Shown here: positions 37,649 through 47,610 of the stretch, in pieces | How the letters are laid out: every line of letters starts with the position of its first letter | Numbering within the stretch: position 1 is the first letter of the stretch | DNA from: Plasmodium coatneyi | Lineage: Eukaryota; Apicomplexa; Aconoidasida; Haemosporida; Plasmodiidae | Direction: 5' to 3' | Assembly (NCBI RefSeq): GCF_001680005.1 | Contig: NC_033559.1 | Location: forward strand, 930,001-994,000 | Length of the DNA: 64,000 nt | Translations under genes and position numbers: made by a program | The notes under the pieces: model-generated | What the model was told of the DNA's origin: nothing | Seen by the model: only the letters and a program-made list of their open reading frames with translations | Database searches by the model: none

Positions 37649-38065
37649 AGTTACCACCCTCACGCAACGCTATGGACGCATCCTCTTCGCGTTTCACTTT
37701 TCCGCTTTACCTATTTTTCTTTTTTTTTTTTTTTGTTCCTTTCGTCGACTCGAAAAAAAAAGAAAATAAAAAAAGGATGTACTCTGTCTGGCGCACTAAC
37801 CCGTGTTTCTCATTTGTAAAGTCAAAAAAAGGGAAAAAAAGATGCCATCTTTTTTAAATATAAATATATTCCCGCTTATAGAGACCCACACGTCGATAGT
37901 CCACATGGACAAGTTTTTAATCACCTAACGGTTGGAAAGTTGGGATGCCCCCGTAGGGAGGTGCACATGACAGGTTAATCAGCGTCCTATTCTTCGCTCC
38001 CTTTTGGGACATACCACTTCTTAACCTCGGCATACGTCTCCACATCCACCATCGCACAGCGCGAA
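37649..38065. other. Convergent 3' intergenic region
   Basis: About 420 bases between the unknown protein gene (plus) and the HID1-like gene (minus), with T and A runs (37719-37735, 37753-37775). On the minus strand 37998-38050 encodes a short open tail (VDVETYAEVKKWYVP) that could not be attached to the HID1 gene by any reasonable intron. Confidence 0.6.
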
Positions 38066-39969
38066 CTAAAATATAAACTTAATGCCTCCATTTATGAACA
38101 GATTTTCCTTGTACATGTGGGAGAACAAGAGAAAGTACATGTAGCTAGTGACCCACTTGGAGAGAAGAATGTTCTTCTCGTACTTCCTTATGATGAAAGG
38201 AATTTTGTTATTTTTTATGGTCGAACAGTGGTTTTTAATTAAATTCACGACATCGTTGTAGTCCAGTATTTCCTTCTCGTCACACTCTTCTTCGATCTGC
38301 ATGGTGGAGTCGAAAATATTACCGAGGTGTGTACAGTGGAAGGGTAGTGTGCCGTCTGTGCACCAGCTCAATCAGCGCATCGAAAAGACATCCACTCCTC
38401 CGCACGAATTCAGCAGGGGGAGCAAATCGCAATGCGGTTTGGTCTACCCAGTTTTTGCGCTAATTACCAGATTCGCCAAGTCATAAATTATGCTGTCGAT
38501 GAACTGCAGGGGCAGCTTGTTCTTCCAGTTGACTAGCCAACTTTCGGTGGGTACCCAGTGATCTGCATAAACGGAAAGGGAAAAAAAAAAAAAAAGGCAG
38601 TAATGTGTGCAAAAATAAGTAGCGATGTGTCCACTTTGGCTAGCTGACTTCGGAAATGGCTAGCCGGGGGAAAAAAAAAAAATTCGCAGCGATGTGTGCA
38701 ATTTGGCTAGCTCCAAAACGAGAAAAAAAAATTACAAAATATTGCAATGAGTAATAACTGCACAATGGCCCCAATGCACCATTCCCTGCGGGGCGACGCA
38801 CGACCTAGTTCCCATTGGGGTAGACCAAATAGGAGACTCACCAGCCGGGGGGGTGGAGACAGAAAGGCAGTTATCCTTTAACATCTGGTCCAAGTTGTGA
38901 ATGGAGAAAAAGACGTCCTTGTTCTTTATGATCATGTAAATCAAATTGTAGTTATCATTTAAGTTGTGCGATAGGATGTTGTTTATAAAATCCAGCATAA
39001 GAAAAAGTGAATAATAATGATGTTGGGATGAGAGGAGCCATTCCTTTTTTAAAACTTTTTTTAAAATATTAATTATGCTCTCGCAGGAGTAGGTGTTCAT
39101 GGACTTGATGTAAACGCTGACATTCGTCAGGATGGTAATGGACATATCGATAATTCGCTCGAACTTTAGAAAAAAAATGTTGTCATTGATCAGCATGCAT
39201 AAGGTGTACACTAGGAAGTCCACGTAGGAGTCAAACTGGTAGACGTTTCTTAGCGGGAACTTCACCTTAATTTTCTGGTCGTACTTTTGGTTGAGGTTTT
39301 TGCAAATGGTTGCGTTGGATGACACCTTCAGGATTATGAAAAGGCAAATGTAAATCAGGCCGTCTATTTTGCGTACGTTGAACTCGTCGCACTTGCCCGA
39401 CTGGTTGAAGCTTCCGTTGTGGTAGACGTGCGGTTGTTCGTCGTAGTTGTTTGTGTTGGGCGGGTTGCTTATGTTAGTGGTGGTGTCTGCGGCTGTGTCC
39501 ACGGTTGTGGTAACGGTCATACCGACTGCCTTCTCGCGTTTGCGCAGGTCGGCCAGAGCTTGCATTTCTCGTTTCCGCTGATGATTAAAGCAGACCAGTA
39601 TGTACAGAATGTAAAAGAGGAACAAGCTGCTATTGTGGTCTTTCATGTGCCTAATAAACAGCCGATTGTTATCCATCAAGTGCCACAGAAGACACAAATA
39701 ATTGTGAAGAAACAAAACCTGCTCCTCATAATGCTCGTAGTACAGCTTGTAACTTATCAGTATGTTTAACGCTCCTTTGTAAATGTACGAAATATCGTTT
39801 ATGTCTAACTTACGCAGCATTTCTTGGTACACATTATTGGAGCGCAGTTTTCTGGACTTCTTTTGCTTTTTTAAAAAATCGTAGTAATAGTCCCTATTTG
39901 TGTTTTTCCCCTTTGGATTAATTTCGTTTAAGTAAAATTTTCGTTTCTTCATAAGGTGCTCGAGTTGTG

Positions 39970-40000
<31 letters not shown>

Positions 40001-41833
40001 CACAACTGTTCAGGTAGCCATTTTGTCCTGCGTCTGTGCACGTGCTTGATGAGTTGCATGATCCCTCCGAGGAATCATCAAGGATGATAAAATCAGCATG
40101 TGAATTCGCGACCGTTTCGTTGATTCTTTGTTCGTCCTTTTCGGGAAGGTGCTCCTCCCCCTTTGTGCTTTTATCCGTGTCTGACTTGCCCTCTTCACCA
40201 CTTTCGCCATGAGTTACCAGCGTGTCGTCCCACTTGATTGGTTCTTTTCCGCTCTGATTTAGCGACTGGGTGCTGCTGCTACTTCGGAGGGAGGCATCCC
40301 CCCCGTGTTCTCCTCCTATGTGCTCTTCTCCCCCTTGTGCGACGCTGTAGAAGTACCTGGTCGCGCCTCTCAGGTAGTGCACCCTCTTGTCGTCCTCCAA
40401 AACAAACGGACTAAAATCAATCAGCAAGTTCAAAATGTGAATGCACAAATTGTAAAACTCCAAATAGCTATTATCATAAAAATAAAAACTAAAATAATTA
40501 AATTCATTGTCATATATGACGGTCAGGAGGGAAAAAAAAAAATTTGCAGTATAGTAAACTTCCCCACTTGTAAAAAGAAAAAGAAAAAAATTCTTCTCTT
40601 TTAGGTACTTGCTTTCGTCTAAATATACATACGAGCTTAACAGGATTAGGAGGCACTTTAAAATAGCGCTTCTGTTTTTTATTAATTCCAGGTTTATATC
40701 GTTACTGTGTGGGGGTGCTACATCGACGCTGCTTGGGTTCCTCTTTAAAGGAGTCGTCGTCATCTCATCTGCCTTTTGACATTTTAAGCAGATTTCACCG
40801 TTTGATATTTCATAACTTGGGTTTGCTTCCCCAGGGGAGATGGTACTAGCATTTCCGCTGTCACAGACGTCTGAGCAGTTGGGGCCCAGTTTGGCGTGTT
40901 TTCCATCGCCGACGCCACTAACGCTATCACAATCGTCCTTGCCTACAACCAGTGGTGCACTCCCTTCTTTACCATTTATTACATGCTCACCACCATGTTC
41001 ACACTTTTCGCTTCCCAGCTCGTCTTGTCCACTCCTCTCATATTTGACTCTCTGATGAATGCAAAACTTGTGCAACCATAGTTTTCTTACATCCACTGTG
41101 TTTACAGGCAGGGAGGAGATGCCCTTCAGTTGGTTGGCATCCTCCAGGTCGTCTGCATTGTCGGAACCCTTTGCGTGGTCTGTAACGACCGTGGCATCGC
41201 CCCCTCCTCCTCCCTGAATACATATACCTTCCGTGAACAAGGCGAGAAGGAAAAAGTTGTACAGGTGGAGAATGAGCACATTGCTCGTGCATGCGTAGTT
41301 CGGTTGGACGGGGCACTCTACACGATTTTCTCTCCACAGCAAATCGAAAACCTCCTTTTTGTGGCAGTTATATTGTAACACTGGGAGCAGCATAAGGCAT
41401 ATGTTTACACACGCTTTGCAATCATCTAGGCATTCCGTAGAACCTGTCAGTGGGTGGGGGAAATGGATAACAATACGTGTTGTTATGGTATAGTTTACTA
41501 CAAAGAGGGTAGAGGTTACCCTGATTGTTTGCTCTCTACTAAGGTACACTGTCAGAAAAGATTTAGCTCGACCAATATATGTATGTTGTGAGCGCCACCA
41601 TCGATATACTCACCCTTTAGTATCAACTTTTGCAACGTGTTTATCAAAAAATTGAAAAAAATTCTGACACATTTTTCATCGTCTAAGACCCTTTTACATA
41701 AGGAGAAGTCCTCCTGGTTGTGTAGGCTCCTACCCAAGGATGACAGTTCGCCGTACAACTCGACGTCGTTCCATTTTTCGCCATTCGCCTTCTCCAACAG
41801 GGATATTATCCTTTTGCTGTTATTTTGACCCAT
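38066..41833 (-). CDS. HID1: HID1-family (HID1/dymeclin-like) trafficking protein; frame broken at an A27 tract
   Basis: HID1 proteins are peripheral Golgi proteins needed for secretory sorting. Minus-strand exons: 41833-41614, 41443-38842, 38562-38468, 38296-38066. The N-terminus MGQNNSK is a classic N-myristoylation signal, as in animal HID1. The C-terminal block WLVNWKNKLPLQFID, then IPFIIRKYEKN and SKWVTSYMYFLL, closely follows the HID1 pattern (WxxSWKxKLPLQ ... ILIRKYQ ... MWFRTYMWGV). NYNLIYMIIKNKDVF matches the HID1/dymeclin NPNLVYALLYKRDLF motif. Exon 2 is split between two frames at A27 (plus-strand T27, 39974-40000): the upstream frame ends ETKILLKRN-stop, the downstream frame begins FPQLEHLMKKRK. 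Removing one A closes the frame through all exons to 1048 residues. Two low-complexity insertions are present (around 40010-40330 and 40720-41060). Family call is good; the mRNA frame needs checking. Confidence 0.82.
39974..40000 (-). other. A27 (minus strand) tract where the HID1-like gene changes frame
   Basis: 27 consecutive T on the plus strand, read as Lys codons after SCE in the upstream frame. The downstream frame is offset by +1 in the direction of translation, so 26 or 29 A would restore it. Downstream residues are conserved HID1 sequence, so the tract lies inside the gene. Confidence 0.85.
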
Positions 41834-42584
41834 CAGTGCTGCTACATATGGCTACTGGTCGGGGGTTTGCGTCGTGAAAAAAGGGGGAACAAAAAAAGCA
41901 CCCACGTGGACCAGGCGTATTAACATAGATGAAGGTTCATCCTTCTGGGACATACCACGGGCATGCCTTTCACACCTGACAGAGGGAAACGCTTTATCCT
42001 GCATTCCGCAAGTGCAAATGTGGGCAGAGTAGAAAGGAGGCACATTCACGTTGTAAAACCCCGCAGGGCAGTGGTAACCATGGAGGAGATAAAAATCAGC
42101 GAAACTCACTTTACTACGCAATGCACATGATTGCATTTTCGAGATGAGCGTGGAGAGGCTGCCCTATTTTGTGTGCCCCGAAAGGCTTTAGGGTATGCGC
42201 GGCGGGCTAGAAAAAAATAGCCCAAAAAGGGGGCGCAAAAAAAAAAAAAAAAAAAAAAAAAAGAACAAAAAAAAGAACAAAAAAAAAAAGAAGTAAAAAA
42301 AAGATCAAACAAAGTCACAAAAAAAAAAAAGCGAAAATAATTCGAGTAAAAATAATTCCGAAAAAACGCAAAAGGAACCAATAAAACAGCGTCACTTAAG
42401 GAGCCAACCAGATTCCAGGATAAACCGCAAAGGATTGTTTCCTTTTTTCCCCTTTGAACTTTTTTACTCGATAGTTTGCATGCCCCCGCGGTATCATTTC
42501 AAGTAGCAGAGTTCCCACAACATATTTGAGTGCAGCGGCTTGAGTATTTTTATCCCAATAGAGTCACATGACTGGTCGAAGAAA
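41834..42584. other. Divergent promoter region, HID1-like / NOP10
   Basis: 750 bases between two divergent starts. It contains a purine-rich block at 42231-42330 made of A runs separated by g and c (gaacaaaaaaaa pattern). No coding exon is supported. Confidence 0.6.
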
Positions 42585-42909
42585 ATGTATATGCTAAGGT
42601 ATTATTTGGACGCCAATGGGAAGAGGGTATACACGGTGAAGGTAAGGAGGAGAGAGGCCCTTCGCGTCGGACCTGGCGAGCAGTGCGGCTGCAACGTTGC
42701 TATTGCATTCGCGCGACAGGTTCACAAAGTTACATTTTCCATTTGTCGTTTTTCATTTTTGCCATTTTTTATTTTCCATTTTTTCGTTTTCCCCTCAGCC
42801 CGTGGTCGATGGGAAGGTGACCTTCTCGGCCCACCCCTGCCGATTCTCGCCGGACGACAAGTTCTCCTCCCAAAGGGTAGCCCTCAAGAAGAGATTCAAC
42901 CTGTTGTAA
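42585..42909 (+). CDS. NOP10: H/ACA ribonucleoprotein subunit NOP10
   Basis: Small core protein of H/ACA snoRNPs, which guide pseudouridylation of rRNA and act in the nucleolus. Two exons: 42585-42641 and 42799-42909, joined in phase to 55 residues. The sequence MYMLRYYLDANGKRVYTVK followed by FSAHPCRFSPDDKFS and KKRFNLL matches the family (for example YYLNEQGDRVYTLK, CSAHPARFSPDDK, KKRF). Intron donor is GTAAGG, acceptor ttttcgttttcccctcag. A second ATG six bases downstream is an alternative start. Length is slightly shorter than human NOP10 (64) because the C-terminal extension is absent. Upstream in-frame open sequence to 42540 is judged leader. Confidence 0.93.
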
Positions 42910-43956
42910 GGTGTGGGGAGGAGGAGCATCCATTTGTGTCTATACGAATGGGTGCTCGAAGCTGCACCTGCAAATGGAGTTTCCACGTGGGGGAACAAAA
43001 CGCCCGTATTAAAAGGGAGAAGGACGGAAGAGAAGTGGTGCTAGGGAGAAGACCCTGTGAAGTAAAAGAATTGTAACATAATATTGTGTATACATATATA
43101 TATAACCCCCCATGAGTTGCATTCATACGCGCCGCAGAACCGTTCGCAACTGCTGGAGCAGTCTTCACGTGTGTAGCTTGATTTTGCAGCTCGCACGATA
43201 GACCCAGTGCAAGTTATCGTTCAACCGTATGCTGCATTTGCGCATGCTTTAATTTTTTCCCAAAAATTGTGTACACGGCAGGGCGATTCGCCCTTTTACC
43301 TTTTTTTTAAAAAAAAACAACAAACATTTGCAACAGTTAATTTGTGAAAAAGCTTAAATTAACGGAGTGTTAACGGAGCTATGCAATGCTTCGCAGCACT
43401 AGGGGGAGTTCCCCCCCAAAAAAAAAAAAAAAAATTTAAATGGCATCCCACCAAGTGCACAACTGAAAAGACGATACGGATAAGTCACTGCACATATTTT
43501 TTTTTTTTTTTTTTTAAGTATTTACAACGATTGTTTGGCGAAAAGGAGGAAAACAAAATGCGATCCTTTTTTTTTTTTTTTTATTTTTCCTTTTCTGGTC
43601 CTTTCACTTTTGCTAGTGAATAATTGTGCGCCATTTAAGACAGACATTTTTTGCAGTGATTGGGAACGCGACTTGTCCGGGTGGTAATTAGGGTAACTAA
43701 AGGAGGTCGCACATTCTTCTCCGCCACGCATACGTGCAGCAGGACTTCGCGTGTGTGGTTTTTTCCCTTTCCAGGTGAAGCATACGCAAAAGGCTAATAG
43801 GCAGAACTAGCCAGACTTACACCACCGAAAGGCACAACTACCGAGACGGACTCCGCTAATAGTGCCACCTCCGAGACTGCTACAATGCGCCAGCGCAGCA
43901 GCAGCTCGTGCGTATCCGACGGGCATGGTGCATACAGCCTGCACTCTCAGCGAACA
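42910..43956. other. Intergenic region, NOP10 to SF-assemblin
   Basis: About 1 kb with a short TA stretch near 43093-43103, an A run at 43418-43434 and two T runs (43498-43515, 43567-43582). Contains the NOP10 3' end and the SF-assemblin promoter. No exon with coding character was seen. Confidence 0.6.
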
Positions 43957-44816
43957 ATGGCGGACACGCACTTCTTCGCAGAATCGAATGTCCTGGACGA
44001 CCCCAGGGAGACCACCAACTCGTACAAAGAAATCAAATACGACTTGCTCCGCATAGAAAGGAATATCAACATAGAGGTACGCAAAAGAATCGAAGCAAAT
44101 AAAAACATCCAACAGTTAATTGAGCACACAGCAAATGACATGATCAACAACGTACTTAACAAAATAACAACAAAAATAGAAAACATATCCTTCGACCTCG
44201 ACAAAATTATAAAAAAATGTGATGAGTTGGAAAAACTTGTGGGACAGATTAAGGTAACATTGCCTACCAAAATACAAACGGAAATGATGAGCTTGAAAAG
44301 GGAAGTGTCAGACTTTTTTATCATACTAAACAAATACGCCAACAATAGAAAGAAGAGAAATAATGTGCTGTTCACGAAGATGGAAAATATGAATGCCTAT
44401 GTGACAAATAAAATACACAGCGAAGTTTCCTTTACGGATGAGGACTTTCTTTTTTTTCGAAAAGAGAGTGCCAAGCTGCTTGTTCATGACTCGGAGGATG
44501 AGCAGGGCTTTAAGGATGCCTTTCTGCAGGAGGTGGAGGAGATTCGGGACGCCCTCGCCCTCACCGTTAAGGCGCGAGAGCAATCCGACGACGACATCAT
44601 CCAGGTGGGTATTAGCATGAACTGCCTTGCGATGTCATCCCATGTGATGCTGTGCCACTTTGCATTCCCTTTTCCCAACAAATGCGTTTCATTCATTCAT
44701 TAATCGATCCATTAATGTGTCTTTTTTTTCTTTCCACTTCACACCAACAGGCGATGAATAAATACACGAGTGTCCTACAGAAGGCGCTGCAGTCCGTCAT
44801 CACGAGCGGTCACTAA
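43957..44816 (+). CDS. SFA: SF-assemblin (striated fibre assemblin/beta-giardin family)
   Basis: Coiled-coil protein that forms striated fibres associated with basal bodies or the apicomplexan centrosome-daughter-bud connection. Exons 43957-44604 and 44751-44816, joined in phase to 237 residues. The start chosen is MADTHFFAES; the frame is open 24 codons further upstream to another ATG at 43885, which is a poorer fit. The body is almost continuous heptad-type helix: DLLRIERNINIEVRKRIEAN, LIEHTANDMINNVL, IIKKCDELEKLVGQIK, then TKIQTEMMSLKREVSDFF. The ending SVLQKALQSVITSGH is carried by the short second exon. Intron donor is GTGGGT, acceptor caccaacag. Family assignment rests on coiled-coil pattern and length (about 240-290 in the family), so it is good but not motif-proof. 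Confidence 0.75.
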
Positions 44817-45155
44817 GGGAGGGGTGGCCGTCCCACTATTCAAGTGGGTCCCTTTTGAGTCACCACCCCTTCCCTTTCCCCCGATCAGTTCGAGGAGATG
44901 CCTAAACGTGTAACAGACCCACTGGAGCAACGTGTGTGTACATGTGCATACGCCCAATAGTTTTCCCGTCCCGCAGCAGGTGTACTATACGTTACGGGGG
45001 TGAAGTCAACACTGTATGGCGAGTCCGTTTTATGTTATTTTATTTTTTTTTTTTTTTGCACAGTATATTACCCTATTTTGCGTTAAAACGGTTGAATTAA
45101 TTAAACATGTTGGGTTTGATTGGATTTTGTATCATTTGGTATGGTACAGTTTGGC

Positions 45156-45186
<31 letters not shown>

Positions 45187-45768
45187 CTGTGGTTTGCCTT
45201 CCCATTTGGTACATTTTTTTTTTTTTTGTTTTTCCGTCGATCCGTTTGTATACCGACTAGCTCACAGCTCACCCGTCATATGTAACTCCTTTTTTAACAA
45301 TAACAAAATTCACCGCGAGAGGTAATTAACCCCTGAGAAAAGGGTTAACCTTTGTATTGTCGCATGTTCGCTTGCATCCGGCTGGTGCCACATCCCGGGA
45401 ATGAGCTTAACAGAGGTTTACACAGAAAAAACATATACAGAGTTGTAGCCCCTACCCCCTTGCGCAAAAAAATATGAGCATTTTTTTTTTTGTGGAGGGA
45501 TACCCAAGGGGACATGACGAATGTGGGACACCTCGCCATGTGACGAGGAACTCCATTTTTTGCTGCTTGACATCGTGCTAGTGTACGCATGGGCTTATGC
45601 ACGTACGAATGTATGTTCATGTATATATGGGTGCCCTCCCTGGCTGCGTTAGCGTTTTCATATAAAGGGTGAGGCGGCTGAGTAGCTAAGCGGTCACAAC
45701 GCGCAGACACACGAATACACATACGTACATAAGAACCACCCAAGTGTGGCGCGCTACCCCCCACCCAA
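44817..45768. other. Intergenic region, SF-assemblin to zinc-finger gene
   Basis: About 950 bases, T-rich in the first half with long T runs (45043-45057, 45157-45182, 45217-45228), then GC-richer sequence before the ATG at 45769. No supported coding exon. Confidence 0.6.
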
Positions 45769-47610
45769 ATGACTATCTGCTCCGGGTGCGGAGCCTCTAC
45801 CGATGCCACCATATGCTGCCCCATATGCCTGAAAAACAACAAGAAGATATTTTACTGTTCGCAAGAATGCTTCGAGAAGAACTACACTGAACACAAGAAA
45901 ATCCACTATTTCATAAAAATGATAAGCAGCGAAGAAATGCACAGCAAAATGTTGGAGCGGGACGGCGGTAGTGAGAGGCACAACTTGCCCGTGATAATAC
46001 TGGGGGATGAGAGGGTCGACGAGAACGGGGGGGAGGCGGTGGACAGGTCATCCTTCCAGGCACACCTGGCATCGGAGCACGGTAACTACGACGTTAGTGG
46101 CAACTACGACGTTAGCGGAAACTATGACGTTAGTGACCATCGCGAAGGGGGTGATGCCTACCCATCCAGCGTGGAAACAAAGAAAGGCTCCAAAAATAGC
46201 AAATTTGAAAATATGTACCGGAAAAAGAATAACAAAAAATATAAAACGATAAACAACAATGGCTACCTGTTTGATGACTCTAGTGAACAGAACGAAACAA
46301 GTGACAACAACTCCTACAAGGGAAATCACAAAAGAAGCAAATTGTCCACCTACATGCACAATCTGTCAGGCTACCTCTTCTGCAATAAGTACAACATGAT
46401 ACTGCCATACTATAACGATATGTCGGTCAATCCAGACAAAATTAACTTAAAAAATATAAAGGGGAAAAATAAACTGAGCGATAAAAAGATACAGGAAATA
46501 AAAAAACAGATAAAGAAGAAGAGAATTTTCCAACTCACCATTCTCCTGGTAGTCATATCGATTGTTGTCATTTTGGCTACCTGTATATTCTCGTACATCC
46601 TTGAAACGTCACAGAAGAATCTCCAAATAAACTCAGAAATTTTATTAAACAAAAATAATGCTGCGAAGAATGCCGAGATTGTCGAACTGAAATCGTACAT
46701 CAACGTCATAGAAGATTTGCGAAAAGAAATTTATGAAATGAAGGAAGTTCTCTACACACATAATGTTTTTTTAAGTAAAAATTTTAACCTGAACATGTCA
46801 TACCCTTTATTTAACAATTCGAACAAAATGAAGTCAAGCCCTGCTGCTACGCATAGTAAGAAGTCGGCAGATAAGTTGGGGAGTCTTACTTCGCACCTGT
46901 TTTATGATAAACCCTCTTCTACCTCCGATGGGATATATACTTTTGGGAATCCTGGAGGAGATGAAAAAGCCAACCATTTTGACAGTTCCATACATCTAAC
47001 TCAACAGCATTATGATATTAATGATATTCACGAGGTAAGTAATGGCAGCCATGGGGAGATCGCTAAGCATGAAGGGGGAGAAATTAATCTTCCCAATCGC
47101 ACAGATGGGGAAGGGGAACACCCCCATTCTCAAATGAAAGATTTGAGGGAATCCTTCCCATCGAGTGGTGTAAAAAATGCGGACAACACTGTAGGGGGAA
47201 ACACCCCTTCGCAAAATGGGGAGGTAAACTTGAGTAGTGAAAACTCCAGCGAACGGAGTGGAGACCCGCTCACAAGCGAAAACGAACTGGTGCAGGAAAA
47301 TGTGAACAATTTTATAAAAAATCACAACATGCCGAATAACGTGGAGCAGGCAAAAATAAGTAACGTAATCGTCAATGAAGAGAAACCCATAAACTCCAAA
47401 AATCTCATGGCAGAAAATAGCGGCACCACGAGTGACACGCAGCAAGTGGAGATAAACAACGCGCCCAATGAAAATGACATACATAGTCACGAGGAAAAGC
47501 TGAAACGTAAGAAGTATACCTCCAAAGCGGAGGGCGGCGAAGGCGACAACAACACAGAGAGAAAATTCGTCAGTAACAAAATGAACAAAAAGAAACAGAA
47601 CACGATTTGA
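45769..47610 (+). CDS. MetAP1-type C6H2 zinc finger membrane protein, 613 residues
   Basis: Single exon. The N-terminus carries a finger with CSGCG, CCPICLKNN, FYCSQECF and EHKKIH (Cys4/7/16-20, Cys30/34, His42/46). This is the arrangement found at the N-terminus of methionine aminopeptidase 1, where it contacts the ribosome. Unlike MetAP1 there is no peptidase domain. A single hydrophobic segment FQLTILLVVISIVVILATCI (about residues 254-274) follows a basic KKQIKKKR stretch, then a coiled-coil-like region (KNAEIVELKSYINVIEDL). The remainder is polar, Asn/Ser/Glu-rich low complexity with a basic end. An 18-base tandem repeat encodes GNYDVS three times (46081-46134). No signal peptide is seen, so the finger would be cytosolic and the protein membrane-anchored, with inside-positive basic residues just before the helix. 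Function unknown. Confidence 0.85.
   Translation: MTICSGCGASTDATICCPICLKNNKKIFYCSQECFEKNYTEHKKIHYFIKMISSEEMHSKMLERDGGSERHNLPVIILGDERVDENGGEAVDRSSFQAHLASEHGNYDVSGNYDVSGNYDVSDHREGGDAYPSSVETKKGSKNSKFENMYRKKNNKKYKTINNNGYLFDDSSEQNETSDNNSYKGNHKRSKLSTYMHNLSGYLFCNKYNMILPYYNDMSVNPDKINLKNIKGKNKLSDKKIQEIKKQIKKKRIFQLTILLVVISIVVILATCIFSYILETSQKNLQINSEILLNKNNAAKNAEIVELKSYINVIEDLRKEIYEMKEVLYTHNVFLSKNFNLNMSYPLFNNSNKMKSSPAATHSKKSADKLGSLTSHLFYDKPSSTSDGIYTFGNPGGDEKANHFDSSIHLTQQHYDINDIHEVSNGSHGEIAKHEGGEINLPNRTDGEGEHPHSQMKDLRESFPSSGVKNADNTVGGNTPSQNGEVNLSSENSSERSGDPLTSENELVQENVNNFIKNHNMPNNVEQAKISNVIVNEEKPINSKNLMAENSGTTSDTQQVEINNAPNENDIHSHEEKLKRKKYTSKAEGGEGDNNTERKFVSNKMNKKKQNTI
46081..46134 (+). repeat. Three 18-base tandem repeats encoding GNYDVS
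   Basis: Three near-identical copies of ggtaactacgacgttagt in frame within the zinc-finger membrane protein gene, differing at third positions. Confidence 0.85.

Noticed and set aside
37998..38050. Possible extra C-terminal exon of the HID1-like gene
   Set aside because: Joining it would need a 13-base intron; the stop at 38066 agrees with where HID1 proteins end.
44326..44583. Minus-strand frames opposite SF-assemblin
   Set aside because: Shadows of the coiled-coil coding sequence.
45016..45285. 89-codon Phe-rich frame
   Set aside because: Produced by T homopolymers in intergenic DNA.
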